DNA of 64,000 nucleotides from Sphingopyxis macrogoltabida. GTDB lineage: Bacteria; Pseudomonadota; Alphaproteobacteria; Sphingomonadales; Sphingomonadaceae. Location: assembly GCF_001307295.1 (NCBI RefSeq), contig NZ_CP012700.1:189001-253000 (forward strand), given 5' to 3'. Below are positions 19,988 to 28,660 of this stretch, piece after piece. Position numbers and translations under genes: made by a program. How positions within the stretch are numbered: position 1 is the first letter of the stretch; each line of letters opens with the position of its first letter. The notes under the pieces were generated by a model. It had not been told where the DNA came from. It made no database searches and saw nothing but the letters and a program-made list of their open reading frames with translations.

Positions 19988-20532
19988 TGACGACGAGCCT
20001 GGTACCGGGCGAGGCCCCGGTGAGCCTCGACGAAGCACGCGGCTGGCTGCGGCTGGGCGCGAGCACCGACGATGCGGTGGTCGCGGGACTGATCCGCGCC
20101 GCAGCGAACATCTGCGAAAGCTTTGTCGGCCAGTGGCTGGTGATCCGCGAAGCCGAGGAGGTCATCGCCGTCGCCGGCGGCAAGATCCGCCTGTCGGTGC
20201 GGCCGGTGGTCGCGGTCGAGGCCGTGACCTTGCTCCTCGCGGCGGGCGGCGAAAGCGAGGTCGCCGAAGCGGGCCGGAGCCTCAGCCTGTCACCCGATGG
20301 GACCGGCTGGCTGTCGATCGCGGGGACGCGCGACGGCGACCGGGTGCGTGTCCGTTATCGCGCGGGTATGGCGGCCGACGTCAACGCCGTTCCCGAGGCG
20401 ATCCGCCATGGCATATTGCGCATGATGCAGCATCTCCACGCGGCGCGCGACGGCGAAACCGGCGCGCCGCCGGCGATGATCGCGGCGCTGTGGCAGCCGT
20501 GGCGGCGGGTCGGGCTGGGGAGCGGCCGATGA
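19987..20532 (+). CDS. GTA head-tail adaptor (g6)
   Basis: This 181-residue gp6-like connector sits under the portal. The helical N-terminal half (VSLDEARGWLRLGASTDD ... LIRAAANICESFVGQ) is the family signature, and the C-terminal half is beta-rich. It overlaps the previous gene at GTGATGA and the next gene by four bases (ATGA). In RcGTA the order is adaptor, stopper, tail terminator; here the adaptor is followed directly by the terminator. Confidence 0.85.
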   Translation: MTTSLVPGEAPVSLDEARGWLRLGASTDDAVVAGLIRAAANICESFVGQWLVIREAEEVIAVAGGKIRLSVRPVVAVEAVTLLLAAGGESEVAEAGRSLSLSPDGTGWLSIAGTRDGDRVRVRYRAGMAADVNAVPEAIRHGILRMMQHLHAARDGETGAPPAMIAALWQPWRRVGLGSGR

Positions 20533-20921
20533 GCGGCGCCGAGCAGGCGGTTCGGGCGCGGGCGCTGGACTTGCTGTCCGCCGACGCGGAACTCGCGGGA
20601 TTGGTGCACGGCATCTTCGACGGGACACCGCCGCGCGCGAGCGCGCCCTATGTGTCGGTCGCAGCGGCCGAGGGGAGCGACTGGGGCACCAAGGATCGCG
20701 CCGGGCGCGAGGTGCGGCTGACGCTGCTGCTCGCCGGTGCGGGCAGCGCGCTCGACGATCGCGCGGCAGGGCGGATCGAGGCGGTCGTCGCATCGTTGCG
20801 CGGGGCGGCCGGCGATTGGGCCGTCGTCGGCGCGCGCGCGATCCGGACGCGCTTCAGCTTTGCCCGCGACGGCGGCTGGCGGCACGAAGTGGTGGTGCGT
20901 TGCCGCTGCCTCGCGGCGTGA
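20529..20921 (+). CDS. GTA tail terminator, DUF3168 (g8)
   Basis: The 130-residue protein carries the DUF3168 pattern: an N-terminal helix with ALDLLSADAELAGLVHGIFDG, then PYVSVAAAEGSDWGTKDRAG, and a final strand segment SFARDGGWRHEVVVRC. It caps the tail tube and joins it to the head completion ring. It is coupled to the adaptor by an ATGA overlap. Its stop is four bases from the end of a gene on the opposite strand. Confidence 0.88.
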   Translation: MSGAEQAVRARALDLLSADAELAGLVHGIFDGTPPRASAPYVSVAAAEGSDWGTKDRAGREVRLTLLLAGAGSALDDRAAGRIEAVVASLRGAAGDWAVVGARAIRTRFSFARDGGWRHEVVVRCRCLAA

Positions 20922-20924
20922 GCA

Positions 20925-21260
20925 TCAGTCGCCGGGGCGCGAGTTGTTTTCCGAATAGTCCTTGAACTTGTCGACGAAGTTCGCGTGGTAATCGTCGACC
21001 TGCATGTCGGCATTTTCGGCGGCATCGGCCTCCGAATCGCCGCCCGAACGGTTGAGCGCGATCACCGCGGTGCGAAAGGCGGCGCGTTCGGTTTCGCACA
21101 CCGACTTGACCGCCATTTCGAACTCGGCGGCGGTGATCTTGTCGTCGAGCCCCTTCTTCATCGCCGTGTTCAGACATTTGGTGAAAGCGACGCGCGTCGT
21201 GTCGACCGCGGCGGTCGGCGACGGCGCCATGGCGGCCAGAAGCAATGTCGTGAAAAGCAT
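20925..21260 (-). CDS. Secreted hypothetical protein on the opposite strand inside the GTA cluster
   Basis: The 111-residue product has a signal peptide (MLFTTLLLAAMAPSPTAA) and a helical, charged mature part with two Cys (TKCLNTAMKKG and KSVCETERAAF). An acidic stretch near the C-terminus (GGDSEADAAENAD) also occurs. I do not recognise the family. It is the only gene on the minus strand within the cluster, and its start region lies just before the tail-tube gene. The start at 21260 is preferred over 21314 because it begins the signal peptide. It may be a cargo gene or a host gene captured in the cluster. Confidence 0.65.
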   Translation of the reverse strand: MLFTTLLLAAMAPSPTAAVDTTRVAFTKCLNTAMKKGLDDKITAAEFEMAVKSVCETERAAFRTAVIALNRSGGDSEADAAENADMQVDDYHANFVDKFKDYSENNSRPGD

Positions 21261-21307
21261 CCTGCGACTCCCCGTTTGCAGTGATTTTTCTGTGAGGAGA
21301 TTAGACG

Positions 21308-21715
21308 ATGGCAATTGAAAATGGGAGCGCTTTTCTGCTCAAGATCGGCGATGGCGGGGTGCCGCCCGCCTATGGCACCGTCGCGGGTCTGCGCACGACG
21401 CAGCTTTCGGTGAACGGCGAGGCGGTGAACGTCACGACCAAGGATTCAGGCGGCTGGCGCGAGCTGCTGGCGGGCGCCGGGGTGCGATCGGTTTCGGTGA
21501 GCGCGGCGGGAATCTTTACCGGGTCGGCGGCCGAGGTACGGCTGCGCGGCCATGCGCTGTCGGGCGCAATCGACGATTATGAGCTGAGCTTTGAAAGCGG
21601 CGAACGGATGCAGGGCCGCTTTCTCGTCACGCGGCTCGACTATGCCGGCGATTACAACGGCGAGCGCAATTATACGCTGAGCCTGGAATCGAGCGGGCCG
21701 GTGGTGAGCCTGTGA
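21308..21715 (+). CDS. GTA major tail (tube) protein (g9)
   Basis: The 135-residue protein matches the type-I GTA tube family: GSAFLLKIGDGG, LRTTQLSVNGEAVNVTTKDS, GWRELLAGAGVRSVSVSAAG and a C-terminal NYTLSLESSGPV. It polymerises into the non-contractile tail tube. Its start has GAGGAG upstream and lies after the divergent secreted-protein gene. It overlaps the next gene by four bases (GTGA). Confidence 0.92.
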   Translation: MAIENGSAFLLKIGDGGVPPAYGTVAGLRTTQLSVNGEAVNVTTKDSGGWRELLAGAGVRSVSVSAAGIFTGSAAEVRLRGHALSGAIDDYELSFESGERMQGRFLVTRLDYAGDYNGERNYTLSLESSGPVVSL

Positions 21716-22038
21716 GCGCCCCAATGTCGCAAGGGGCGAACCCGTTGCGCGGCGAGGCCGAACTGCGGGTCGGCGACACGGTGCATGTGCTGCGCCCGAG
21801 CTTTGCCGCGCTGGTGGCGGCCGAAGACGAGCTCGGACCGCTGTTCGCGCTGGTCGAGCGGGCCGCCGACGGCAAGCTCGCATTGGCTGAGCTGGCGTCG
21901 CTGTTCTGGCATTGCGTGCGCGACCGGCCCGAGGCGCTGACGCGCGAGCGGGTCGGCGAGGCGGTCGTCGCGCAGGGGCTGGCGGCGGTGACCCCGGCGC
22001 TGCGCGTGCTGCTGGGGCAGATATTGCAGGGGCGGTGA
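21712..22038 (+). CDS. GTA gp10-family tail assembly protein
   Basis: The 108-residue product begins at a GTG overlapping the tube stop. It has the gp10 layout: NPLRGEAELRVGDTVHVLRPSFAALVAAEDELG, then helices. This protein is thought to act with the next gene as a tail-tube assembly chaperone. The two genes are one base apart. Confidence 0.85.
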   Translation: MSAPMSQGANPLRGEAELRVGDTVHVLRPSFAALVAAEDELGPLFALVERAADGKLALAELASLFWHCVRDRPEALTRERVGEAVVAQGLAAVTPALRVLLGQILQGR

Positions 22039-22039
22039 G

Positions 22040-22243
22040 GTGCAGGACGAATGGCTGGGCTCCGCCGCGCTGGCGCTCGCGGGGGTGATGGCGCGGGTCG
22101 GCGGCTGGCGGCCGGACGAGTTCTGGGCGGCGACGCCCGCCGATGTCCGCGCGGTGCTGGCGGGGTGGGCCGACGAGGATGCGGTACCGGGGCTGGGCCG
22201 TGCCGCGCTGGCGGCGATGATGGAGGCATTTCCCGATGGATGA
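22040..22243 (+). CDS. Small tail assembly chaperone (rcc01693-like, g10.1)
   Basis: The 67-residue product starts with GTG. The segment GWRPDEFWAATPADV is the recognised motif of this small GTA family. It overlaps the tape-measure gene by eight bases. In long-tailed phages the equivalent pair is often made by a programmed frameshift; here the two are separate genes. Confidence 0.8.
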   Translation: MQDEWLGSAALALAGVMARVGGWRPDEFWAATPADVRAVLAGWADEDAVPGLGRAALAAMMEAFPDG

Positions 22244-22811
22244 GATCGACGAACTGGTGGTCGCGGTGCGCGCCGACACCGGTCTTTTCCGCCGCGACAT
22301 CGCGGCGATGCGCGCCGAACTCGACGGGCCGCTTGTCGCCGGGGCGGATCAGGCCGGGCGCGCGATCGAAGGCGCGCTGTCGCGCGCGATCCGCACCGGC
22401 AAGTTGGGGTTCGAGGATCTGAAACGGCTGGTGCTGTCGGTGATGGCCGACGTTGCGCGGGTCGCGATTTCGAACGGCATCGGTGCGGCGATGGGCGGCG
22501 GGTCGGGCGGCGGCGGCGGATTGCTGTCGCTCGGAACCTCGATCGCGATGGCGCTGTTCGGGGCGCCGGGACGCGCGACGGGCGGACCGGTGAGCGCGGG
22601 GCGCGCCTATATGGTCGGCGAGCGCGGGCCCGAGCTGTTCGTGCCGACCGCGAGCGGGCGGATCGAGGCGCCGGGCACGGGCGGGGTGCGCAATATCGCG
22701 ATCACGGTGAATGTGCGCGGCGATGCGGGGAGCGAGCCGCAGCGGCTGGCGCAGACCGGGCGGCAACTGGCGCGCGCGGTGCGGCGCGCGGTCGCGCAGG
22801 GCGACGACTGA
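22236..22811 (+). CDS. Short tape-measure protein (g11)
   Basis: This 191-residue protein is very short for a tape measure but close to the type-I GTA size. The N-terminal part is a coiled coil (VVAVRADTGLFRRDIAAMRAEL); a Gly-rich hydrophobic centre (AMGGGSGGGGGLLSLG) and the C-terminal VGERGPELFVPTASGRI motif follow. It sets tail length. It overlaps both neighbours, and the next gene starts at its stop. Confidence 0.88.
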   Translation: MDEIDELVVAVRADTGLFRRDIAAMRAELDGPLVAGADQAGRAIEGALSRAIRTGKLGFEDLKRLVLSVMADVARVAISNGIGAAMGGGSGGGGGLLSLGTSIAMALFGAPGRATGGPVSAGRAYMVGERGPELFVPTASGRIEAPGTGGVRNIAITVNVRGDAGSEPQRLAQTGRQLARAVRRAVAQGDD

Positions 22812-25144
22812 TGGGCTGGGCGCTGGTGGCGGCCGAGCCGCATCACAGGAAGGGCTGGCTCAAGCGCTTCGACCCGCGCTTTTGGACGGTCGATTTCGCG
22901 CGGCCGATGATGGCGAGCGTGACGAGCGATGCGCCGCGGGCGCTGCGCGTCGAGACGGTGTTTTATCGCAAGCAGGATCTGGCCGGGCTGATCTGGGAGG
23001 CCGAGGACCGCTGGAACCATCCGCTGCTTGCCTATGAGACGAAGCGCGACTTCCGGCACACGCAGTTGAAGTTTCGTTGGCGGTCGGGCGGGATCAAGCC
23101 GCTCGACGCGCTGCACGGGCCGACGCTGACCATCGAGGGGCGCGACGCGGCGGGGAGCCCGCGCGCCTGGTATGTGCGGCTGTGGAACTATGCGACGGGG
23201 ACAGCCGAGGATGCGCTGGTCAGCCTCGATTTCGACGATCTCGACGGCGGGTTCCTGTTACCGGCCGAGGCGGACCCGGTGTGGGCGGGCGACATCGACC
23301 GGATGTTCATCTCGCTGGTGCCGCCGGATTACGACGCGAGCGACGGCGTGCTCGCGGCGCCGGTCGAGGGCTGGGCCGAGATGAGCGAGATCGCCTGTGC
23401 GGGGTCGGGATCGGTGCTGGCGATCGGCGATGTCGTGATGCCCGAACACGCCCTCGGCATCGCGGGCGGCTATGACGACAGCTATAACCTGACCCCGGCG
23501 CGGGTGGTGCGGCAGATCGTCGGGCTCGGCTATCGCGGCGACGTCGTCCATTATGTCGGGATGAGCCATTATATGCGGCTCGAGGCGGCGAGCGGCGGTT
23601 TTTACGCAAGCCTGGCGGGCGGGGTGCTCAACGGACCGTGCGCGGCGTGGCACGCGGGTTATGCGAGCGCATGCAAGGCGGCGGGGCTGGGGCTCATCTG
23701 GTCGCTGTCGTACGAATATTTCGATGCCTATTGCCGGGAGGACTGGAAGCAGCGGACGGCCGACGGATCGCCGGCGCTGACCGGCTGGGAGCCGCCGTCG
23801 ACCTTGCTGTCGCCCGCCAATGCCGCCGCGATGGGCTATCTGCAACTCGTCGCACGGGCGTTCGTTGCGATCGGCGCGGCGGCGGAGTTGCCGCTGAAAT
23901 TCCAGGTCGGCGAACCCTGGTGGTGGACCGCGAGCGAAGGGCGGCTTTGCGCCTATGACGCCGCGACGACGGCAGCGCTGGGCAGCGCGAGCGTCGCGAT
24001 CCCCGATGTGCGCGGAGCCCTCGATGCGGGGCAATTCGCGATGCTCGACGCGCTGGGCGTTCTGCTGGCGGCGTCGACCGGCGCGCTCGTTGCGGCGGCG
24101 CGCGACGAGGCGGGCGCGGCGGGGCTGGTGAGCCATTTGCTCGTCTTCCTGCCGACGGTGCTCGATGGCGAGGCGCCCGAGGTGCGACGCGCCAATGTGC
24201 CGACGGACTGGGCGGCGCCGGCGTTCGATGTGCTGCAGCTCGAGGATTATGACTGGGTCACCGCCGGGCGCGGGGGCGAGACGGCAGGCGCGCGCGCGGT
24301 GATGGTCGCGCGACTCGGCTATCCGATTGAGGAACAGCATTATTTTTCAGGCTTTGTCCTGCTGCCCGAGCAGCGGGCGCAGTGGGGACCGATTGCGGAC
24401 GCCGCCGATGCGGCGCGGCGTGCCGGGGTGGCGCAGACCTTCGTCTGGGCGCTGCCGCAGGTGGCGCGCGACGGTTTCGTGACATTCGACGGACAAGGCG
24501 ACGGGGAGGGCGAGGTGCAGGCTTTTGATGCGGTGGATTTCCCGCTGGCGATCGGGCGCGAGGCGCTGGTGGTGACCGAATTTTCGACGCAGATCGTGAG
24601 TTCGCCGTCGGGGCACGAGCAGCGTGCGAGCGAATGGGCCGAGGCGCGGATGCGCTACGACGCAGGGCCGGGGGTGCGCTCGGAAGCCGATGTGCGGACC
24701 CTGACCGATTTCTTCCGCGCCCGGCGCGGCGCGGCGCGCGCGTTCCGCTTTCGCGACCCGTTCGATGGCAGCTCGGCGGCGAACGGCGGCATGCCGACGG
24801 CGATCGACCAGTGGCTGGGGACCGGCGACGGCAGCCGGCGGCAGTTCGCGCTGGTCAAATATTATGGCAGCGACGATGCGGTACAGACGCGCGCGATCCG
24901 CCTGCCGGTCGCGGGGAGCGTGCGGGTGTCGGTCGACGGGATCGAGACCGCGGCCTTTGCCGTGACCGGCAGCGGCGAAGTGCTGCTCGATGCCGCACCG
25001 GCGGACGGCGTTGCGGTGCGTGCGGGTTTCCTGTTCGACGTGCCGGTGCGCTTTGCCGAGGACCGGCTGGAGGTGAGCCGCGCGACGTTCCTTGCGGGCG
25101 AGATCGCGAATGTGCCGCTGGTCGAGGTGCGGGCGCCATGGTGA
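22811..25144 (+). CDS. Large distal-tail protein: long N-terminal module fused to DUF2460 (g12)
   Basis: The C-terminal about 210 residues (from FPLAIGREALVVTEFSTQIV) form the DUF2460/TIGR02217-type distal tail protein equivalent to RcGTA g12, including FFRARRGAARAFRFRDPFD. The N-terminal about 560 residues are extra. They contain a beta-rich start and a probable TIM-barrel-like part (DVVHYVGMSHYMRLE, LGLIWSLSYEYFDAY, KFQVGEPWWWT). This resembles the non-contractile tail-sheath-type proteins of some phages. A glycan-binding or glycosidase-like role is inference. At 777 residues it is over three times the RcGTA length. Confidence 0.8.
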   Translation: MGWALVAAEPHHRKGWLKRFDPRFWTVDFARPMMASVTSDAPRALRVETVFYRKQDLAGLIWEAEDRWNHPLLAYETKRDFRHTQLKFRWRSGGIKPLDALHGPTLTIEGRDAAGSPRAWYVRLWNYATGTAEDALVSLDFDDLDGGFLLPAEADPVWAGDIDRMFISLVPPDYDASDGVLAAPVEGWAEMSEIACAGSGSVLAIGDVVMPEHALGIAGGYDDSYNLTPARVVRQIVGLGYRGDVVHYVGMSHYMRLEAASGGFYASLAGGVLNGPCAAWHAGYASACKAAGLGLIWSLSYEYFDAYCREDWKQRTADGSPALTGWEPPSTLLSPANAAAMGYLQLVARAFVAIGAAAELPLKFQVGEPWWWTASEGRLCAYDAATTAALGSASVAIPDVRGALDAGQFAMLDALGVLLAASTGALVAAARDEAGAAGLVSHLLVFLPTVLDGEAPEVRRANVPTDWAAPAFDVLQLEDYDWVTAGRGGETAGARAVMVARLGYPIEEQHYFSGFVLLPEQRAQWGPIADAADAARRAGVAQTFVWALPQVARDGFVTFDGQGDGEGEVQAFDAVDFPLAIGREALVVTEFSTQIVSSPSGHEQRASEWAEARMRYDAGPGVRSEADVRTLTDFFRARRGAARAFRFRDPFDGSSAANGGMPTAIDQWLGTGDGSRRQFALVKYYGSDDAVQTRAIRLPVAGSVRVSVDGIETAAFAVTGSGEVLLDAAPADGVAVRAGFLFDVPVRFAEDRLEVSRATFLAGEIANVPLVEVRAPW

Positions 25145-25962
25145 TCGCGGCGGCGCCCGACTGGCTGCGCGCAGAGCTGGTGACGCTGGCGTGGTGCTGG
25201 CGGCTGGCGCGCCGCGACGGGGTGGTGATCGGGCTGACCTCGCACGACCGCGACCTGGTGATCGACGGGATCGTCTATCGCGCGGCGCCGGGGATGAAGC
25301 CGTCGGCGATCGAGTCGAGCGACAGCCTCGATGCCACGACGATGGATCTCGAAGGCGCCATCGCGAGCGAGGCGATCGCGGCGCGCGATCTCGATGCGGG
25401 GCGCTGGGACGGCGCCGCGCTCGTGCTGTTCGTGACCGACTGGACTGCGCCCGATGCGGCGCCGATCACGGTTGCGCGGGGATCGCTGGGCGCGATCGAG
25501 CGGCGCGGCGCGGCCTTTGGCGCCGAATTGCAAGGCGTGACGCGGATGCTCGACCGGCCGGTGTGCCCGGCAACCTCGCCGAGTTGCCGCGCGAACCTGG
25601 GCGACCGGGCGTGCCGCGTCGATCTGGCGCCGCTGACGCACAGGCAGAGAGTGATCGCGGTCGCGGGGCGGACGGTAACGCTCGACAGCGCGGTGGCGGG
25701 CGTGATGGCGTTCGGCGAATTGCTGTGGCTCGAGGGGGCGAATTGCGGACTGGCGAGCCCGGTGATCGGTGCCGAGGGCGCGGTGCTGCATCTCGCCGAG
25801 GCGCCGCCTTTGGCCGTGGCGCTCCCGGCCCGGGTGCGGCTGACCGAAGGGTGCGACAAGCAGCTTTCGACGTGCCGGACCCGCTTTGCCAATTCGGTTA
25901 ATTTTCGCGGCGAAGCGCACCTTCCCGGTAATGACCTGCTGACGCGATATCCCGGTGGATGA
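25138..25962 (+). CDS. GTA hub protein, DUF2163 (g13)
   Basis: This 274-residue protein has the DUF2163 arrangement: an N-terminal LVTLAWCWRLARRDG with GLTSHDRDL, then ARGSLGAIERRG. A Cys-rich C-terminal half follows (PVCPATSPSCRANLGDRACRVD and TEGCDKQLSTCRTRF) that in RcGTA binds an iron-sulfur cluster. The last motif, RGEAHLPGNDLL, is strongly conserved. It overlaps g12 by seven bases and the NlpC gene by eight. Confidence 0.9.
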   Translation: MVIAAAPDWLRAELVTLAWCWRLARRDGVVIGLTSHDRDLVIDGIVYRAAPGMKPSAIESSDSLDATTMDLEGAIASEAIAARDLDAGRWDGAALVLFVTDWTAPDAAPITVARGSLGAIERRGAAFGAELQGVTRMLDRPVCPATSPSCRANLGDRACRVDLAPLTHRQRVIAVAGRTVTLDSAVAGVMAFGELLWLEGANCGLASPVIGAEGAVLHLAEAPPLAVALPARVRLTEGCDKQLSTCRTRFANSVNFRGEAHLPGNDLLTRYPGG

Positions 25963-26359
25963 TCCGGGGCGACGCGCCTTCGCCGCGGCGCGGACGATGG
26001 TGGGCGTGCGGTTCCGGCCGCAAGGTTGCGACGCGCGGATGGGGCTGGATTGCGTCGGACTGGTGTGGACGGCCTATGCCGCGGCGGGGCGGCTGCTTGT
26101 CCGGCCGTGCGATTATCCGCTGCGCGGCTGGTCGCGGGCGCAGGTCGAGGCGGGGTTGGCCGCAGCGGGTTTCGCGCCGGTCGGCGGCGCGGTCTGCGAT
26201 GGCGATGTGGCGCTGATCGCGCTCGATGCGGGGCAATTCCACCTGGGGCTGATCGGCGCCGATCGGCTGGTGCATGCGCATGCGGGGCTGCGGCGGGTGG
26301 TGGAAACGCCGGTAGGTGGATGGGGAGACGTAGACCGCTGGCGGCTGCGCCCCGATTGA
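25955..26359 (+). CDS. GTA NlpC/P60 peptidoglycan peptidase (g14)
   Basis: This 134-residue cysteine peptidase is part of the tail tip and opens recipient peptidoglycan. The nucleophile is C33 in GLDCVGLVWTAY and the catalytic His is H96 in QFHLGLIG, with a polar His later in LVHAHAG. It starts with GTG, overlapping g13. A family-B repeat separates it from the tip protein gene. Confidence 0.9.
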   Translation: MDDPGRRAFAAARTMVGVRFRPQGCDARMGLDCVGLVWTAYAAAGRLLVRPCDYPLRGWSRAQVEAGLAAAGFAPVGGAVCDGDVALIALDAGQFHLGLIGADRLVHAHAGLRRVVETPVGGWGDVDRWRLRPD

Positions 26360-26365
26360 AAAATT

Positions 26366-26453
26366 CTGTGCTGCCGCGAAGGCGGGAGCCCATCTCCGGT
26401 CGGCGCTATCTGGAGCCGGCCGGAGATGGGGCCCCGCCTGCGCGGGGACACAG
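26366..26453. repeat. Palindromic repeat family B, copy 2 (diverged)
   Basis: Arms GAGCCCATCTCCGG and CCGGAGATGGGGCCC flank a short loop, bounded by GCGAAGGCGGG and CCCGCCTGCGCGGGG. The layout is that of family B but the stem sequence differs. It occupies the gap between the NlpC and tip-protein genes. Confidence 0.7.
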
Positions 26454-26474
26454 CTCTGATTATGGGAGCATATC

Positions 26475-28648
26475 ATGGCGACTTTGGTGCTGACCGTGGT
26501 CGGCGGACTCGTTGGCGGGCCGGTGGGGGCGGCGATCGGCGCGACGATCGGCCAGCAGGTCGATGCCGCGATCTTCAAACCGAAGGGGCGCGAAGGCCCG
26601 CGGCTGGCCGACCTCAAGGTGCAAGCGTCGACCTATGGCCAGCAAATCCCGCAACTGTTCGGGACGATGCGCGTCGCGGGCAGCGTGATCTGGGCGACCG
26701 ACCTGATCGAGCGGCGGACGAAGAGCGGCGGCGGCAAGGGGCGGCCGTCGGTGACCGAATATAGCTATTCGGTCTCGCTCGCGGTGGCGCTGTCGTCGCG
26801 GCCGATCCGCGCGATCCGGCGGATCTGGGCCGACGGCAATCTGCTGCGCGGATCGAGCGGGACGTTCAAGGAACGCTGCACCTTTCGCTGGTATTCTGGA
26901 AGCGAGGATCAGGCGGCCGACCCGCTGATCGCGTCGGCGGTGGGAATGGCGTCGGCGAGCGCGTTTCGCGGCACCGCCTATGCGGTGTTCGCGGAACTGG
27001 AACTGGCGAGCTTCGGCAATCGCATCCCGTCGCTGACCTTTGAGGTCGAGGCCGATGCCGGGCCGATCGACGCGGGTATGGTCGGCGACATCCTACTCGG
27101 CGAGGCGGGGCTTTGCAGCGGTGGCTGGGCGTTCGCGGGCTATGCTGCGTCGGGTGACCGGGCGCGCGATGCGCTGGCGCCGCTGTTCGAAGCCGACGCC
27201 ATGCGGCTGGTAAGCGATCCGGGCGGATGGCATCTCGCCCCCGCAGGCATCGGCGCAGCCCCGGTCGCGCTCGCCGGTTTCCGCGAAACGCGGCGCGCCG
27301 AGACGCCGGGCGACCGGGTCGAGCAAAACCGCGCGGCGCTGTCGTCGCTGCCCGGCACGATACGGCTGCGCCATTACGAGCCCGAGCGCGACTACCAGCT
27401 CGGCCAGCAGGCGAGCGCGGTTGCCGGCGGCGGGGTTCGCGAGGAGCGGATCGATCTGCCCGCCGTGCTCGCCGCCGGATCGGCGCGCGCGCTTGCGCAG
27501 CAGCTTGCGGCGGCGGCGACCGATGGCCGCGAAACGGTCGTCTGGCAGGCCGACCTTGGCGCGCTGGCGCTGCCGGTCGGCGGCGTCGTCACCCTGATCG
27601 ATGAAAGCGGCTGGCGCGTGGCGAGCCGGTCGGTGCGTTCGAACGAGGTGCGAATAGAGCTCCGGCGATACCAGCCGCTGACCGGCGGTTCCGTGGCGGC
27701 CGATCCGGGTGCGCCGGTGGTCCAGCCCGACTGGGCCGATGCGACCGGCACCGTGCATGTGTTCGACTTGCCCAGCCTTAGCATAGCTGCCGCGCAGGCG
27801 CCGCGGCTTGTGGTCGCGGGAGCGGGCAGCAACGACGGCGGCGCGGCGCCGACTGCTGGGTCGTGCCGATACCCGGGGCCGAGCCGGTGCCCGCCGGCGC
27901 GCTGCGTCCGGCGGCGGCGCTCGGCGCGCTCGCCGAACCGCTGGCCGCGGGAAGCGCAGAGTTGTTCGATCTTGCGAACGCCATCTTCGTCACGCTGGCC
28001 AATGCGGCGATGACGCTCGAGACGGTCGACGATGCGCGGCTGCTAGGCGGAGCAAACCGGGCGATGATCGGCGGCGAGTTGCTGCAATTCGGCGTTGCCG
28101 AAGCCGTAACGCCCGGCGTCTGGCGCCTGTCGCGGCTGCTGCGCGGACGAGCGGGGAGCCATGCGGATGCGCATGCCGAGGGCGCGCCCTTCGCGATGAT
28201 CGACGATCCGGCTTTGCTGCTGCTCCCCGACGAACTGGCGGCCTGGGCCGAAAGCGGCGCGGCCATCGTCCAGTGGGCGCCGCGCAACGGCACCGGTATC
28301 GAAGATATCGAGATGCCCGGCACGGCGCAGGCGTTGCGGCCGCTGGCCCCGGTGCATGCGCGTATCCGGCCCGACGGTTCGGGCGGTGTCGACATCGACT
28401 GGATTCGCCGCAGCCGCGCCGACCCAGGCTGGCGCGACCATGTCGATATTCCGCCGGGCGAAAGCCGCGAAGCTTGGCGGGCCGAACTGGTTCCCGCGGT
28501 GCCGGGGTTCGGGCCGTGGGAGCGGCCGTCGGCCAGCCTTCATCTCGAAGCCGCGATTATCGGAGCGCTGCCCTCGGGATGCCACATCGAACTTCGCCAG
28601 ATCGGCGACTTCGCGGTGTCGGATCCGCTCATCCTGCCCCTGACCTGA
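26475..28648 (+). pseudogene. GTA tip/host-specificity protein (g15), frameshifted
   Basis: The first frame (26475-28013) begins MATLVLTVVGGLVGGPVG and carries the DUF-type tip motifs QIPQLFGTMRVAG and SVTEYSYSVSLAVAL. After about residue 455 it degenerates into Arg/Pro-rich sequence. The true C-terminal part continues in another frame up to 28648 (PIPGAEPVPAGALRPAAALG ... LLQFGVAEAVTPGVWRLSRL ... GDFAVSDPLILPLT). The switch lies near 27840-27852, and one missing base accounts for it; the expected GWRRADCW-like sequence would be restored. Intact, the protein would be about 724 residues. It forms the tail tip for cell contact. Possible causes are a mutation, a sequencing error or recoding. Confidence 0.8.
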
Positions 28649-28660
28649 AAGGAAAAAACC

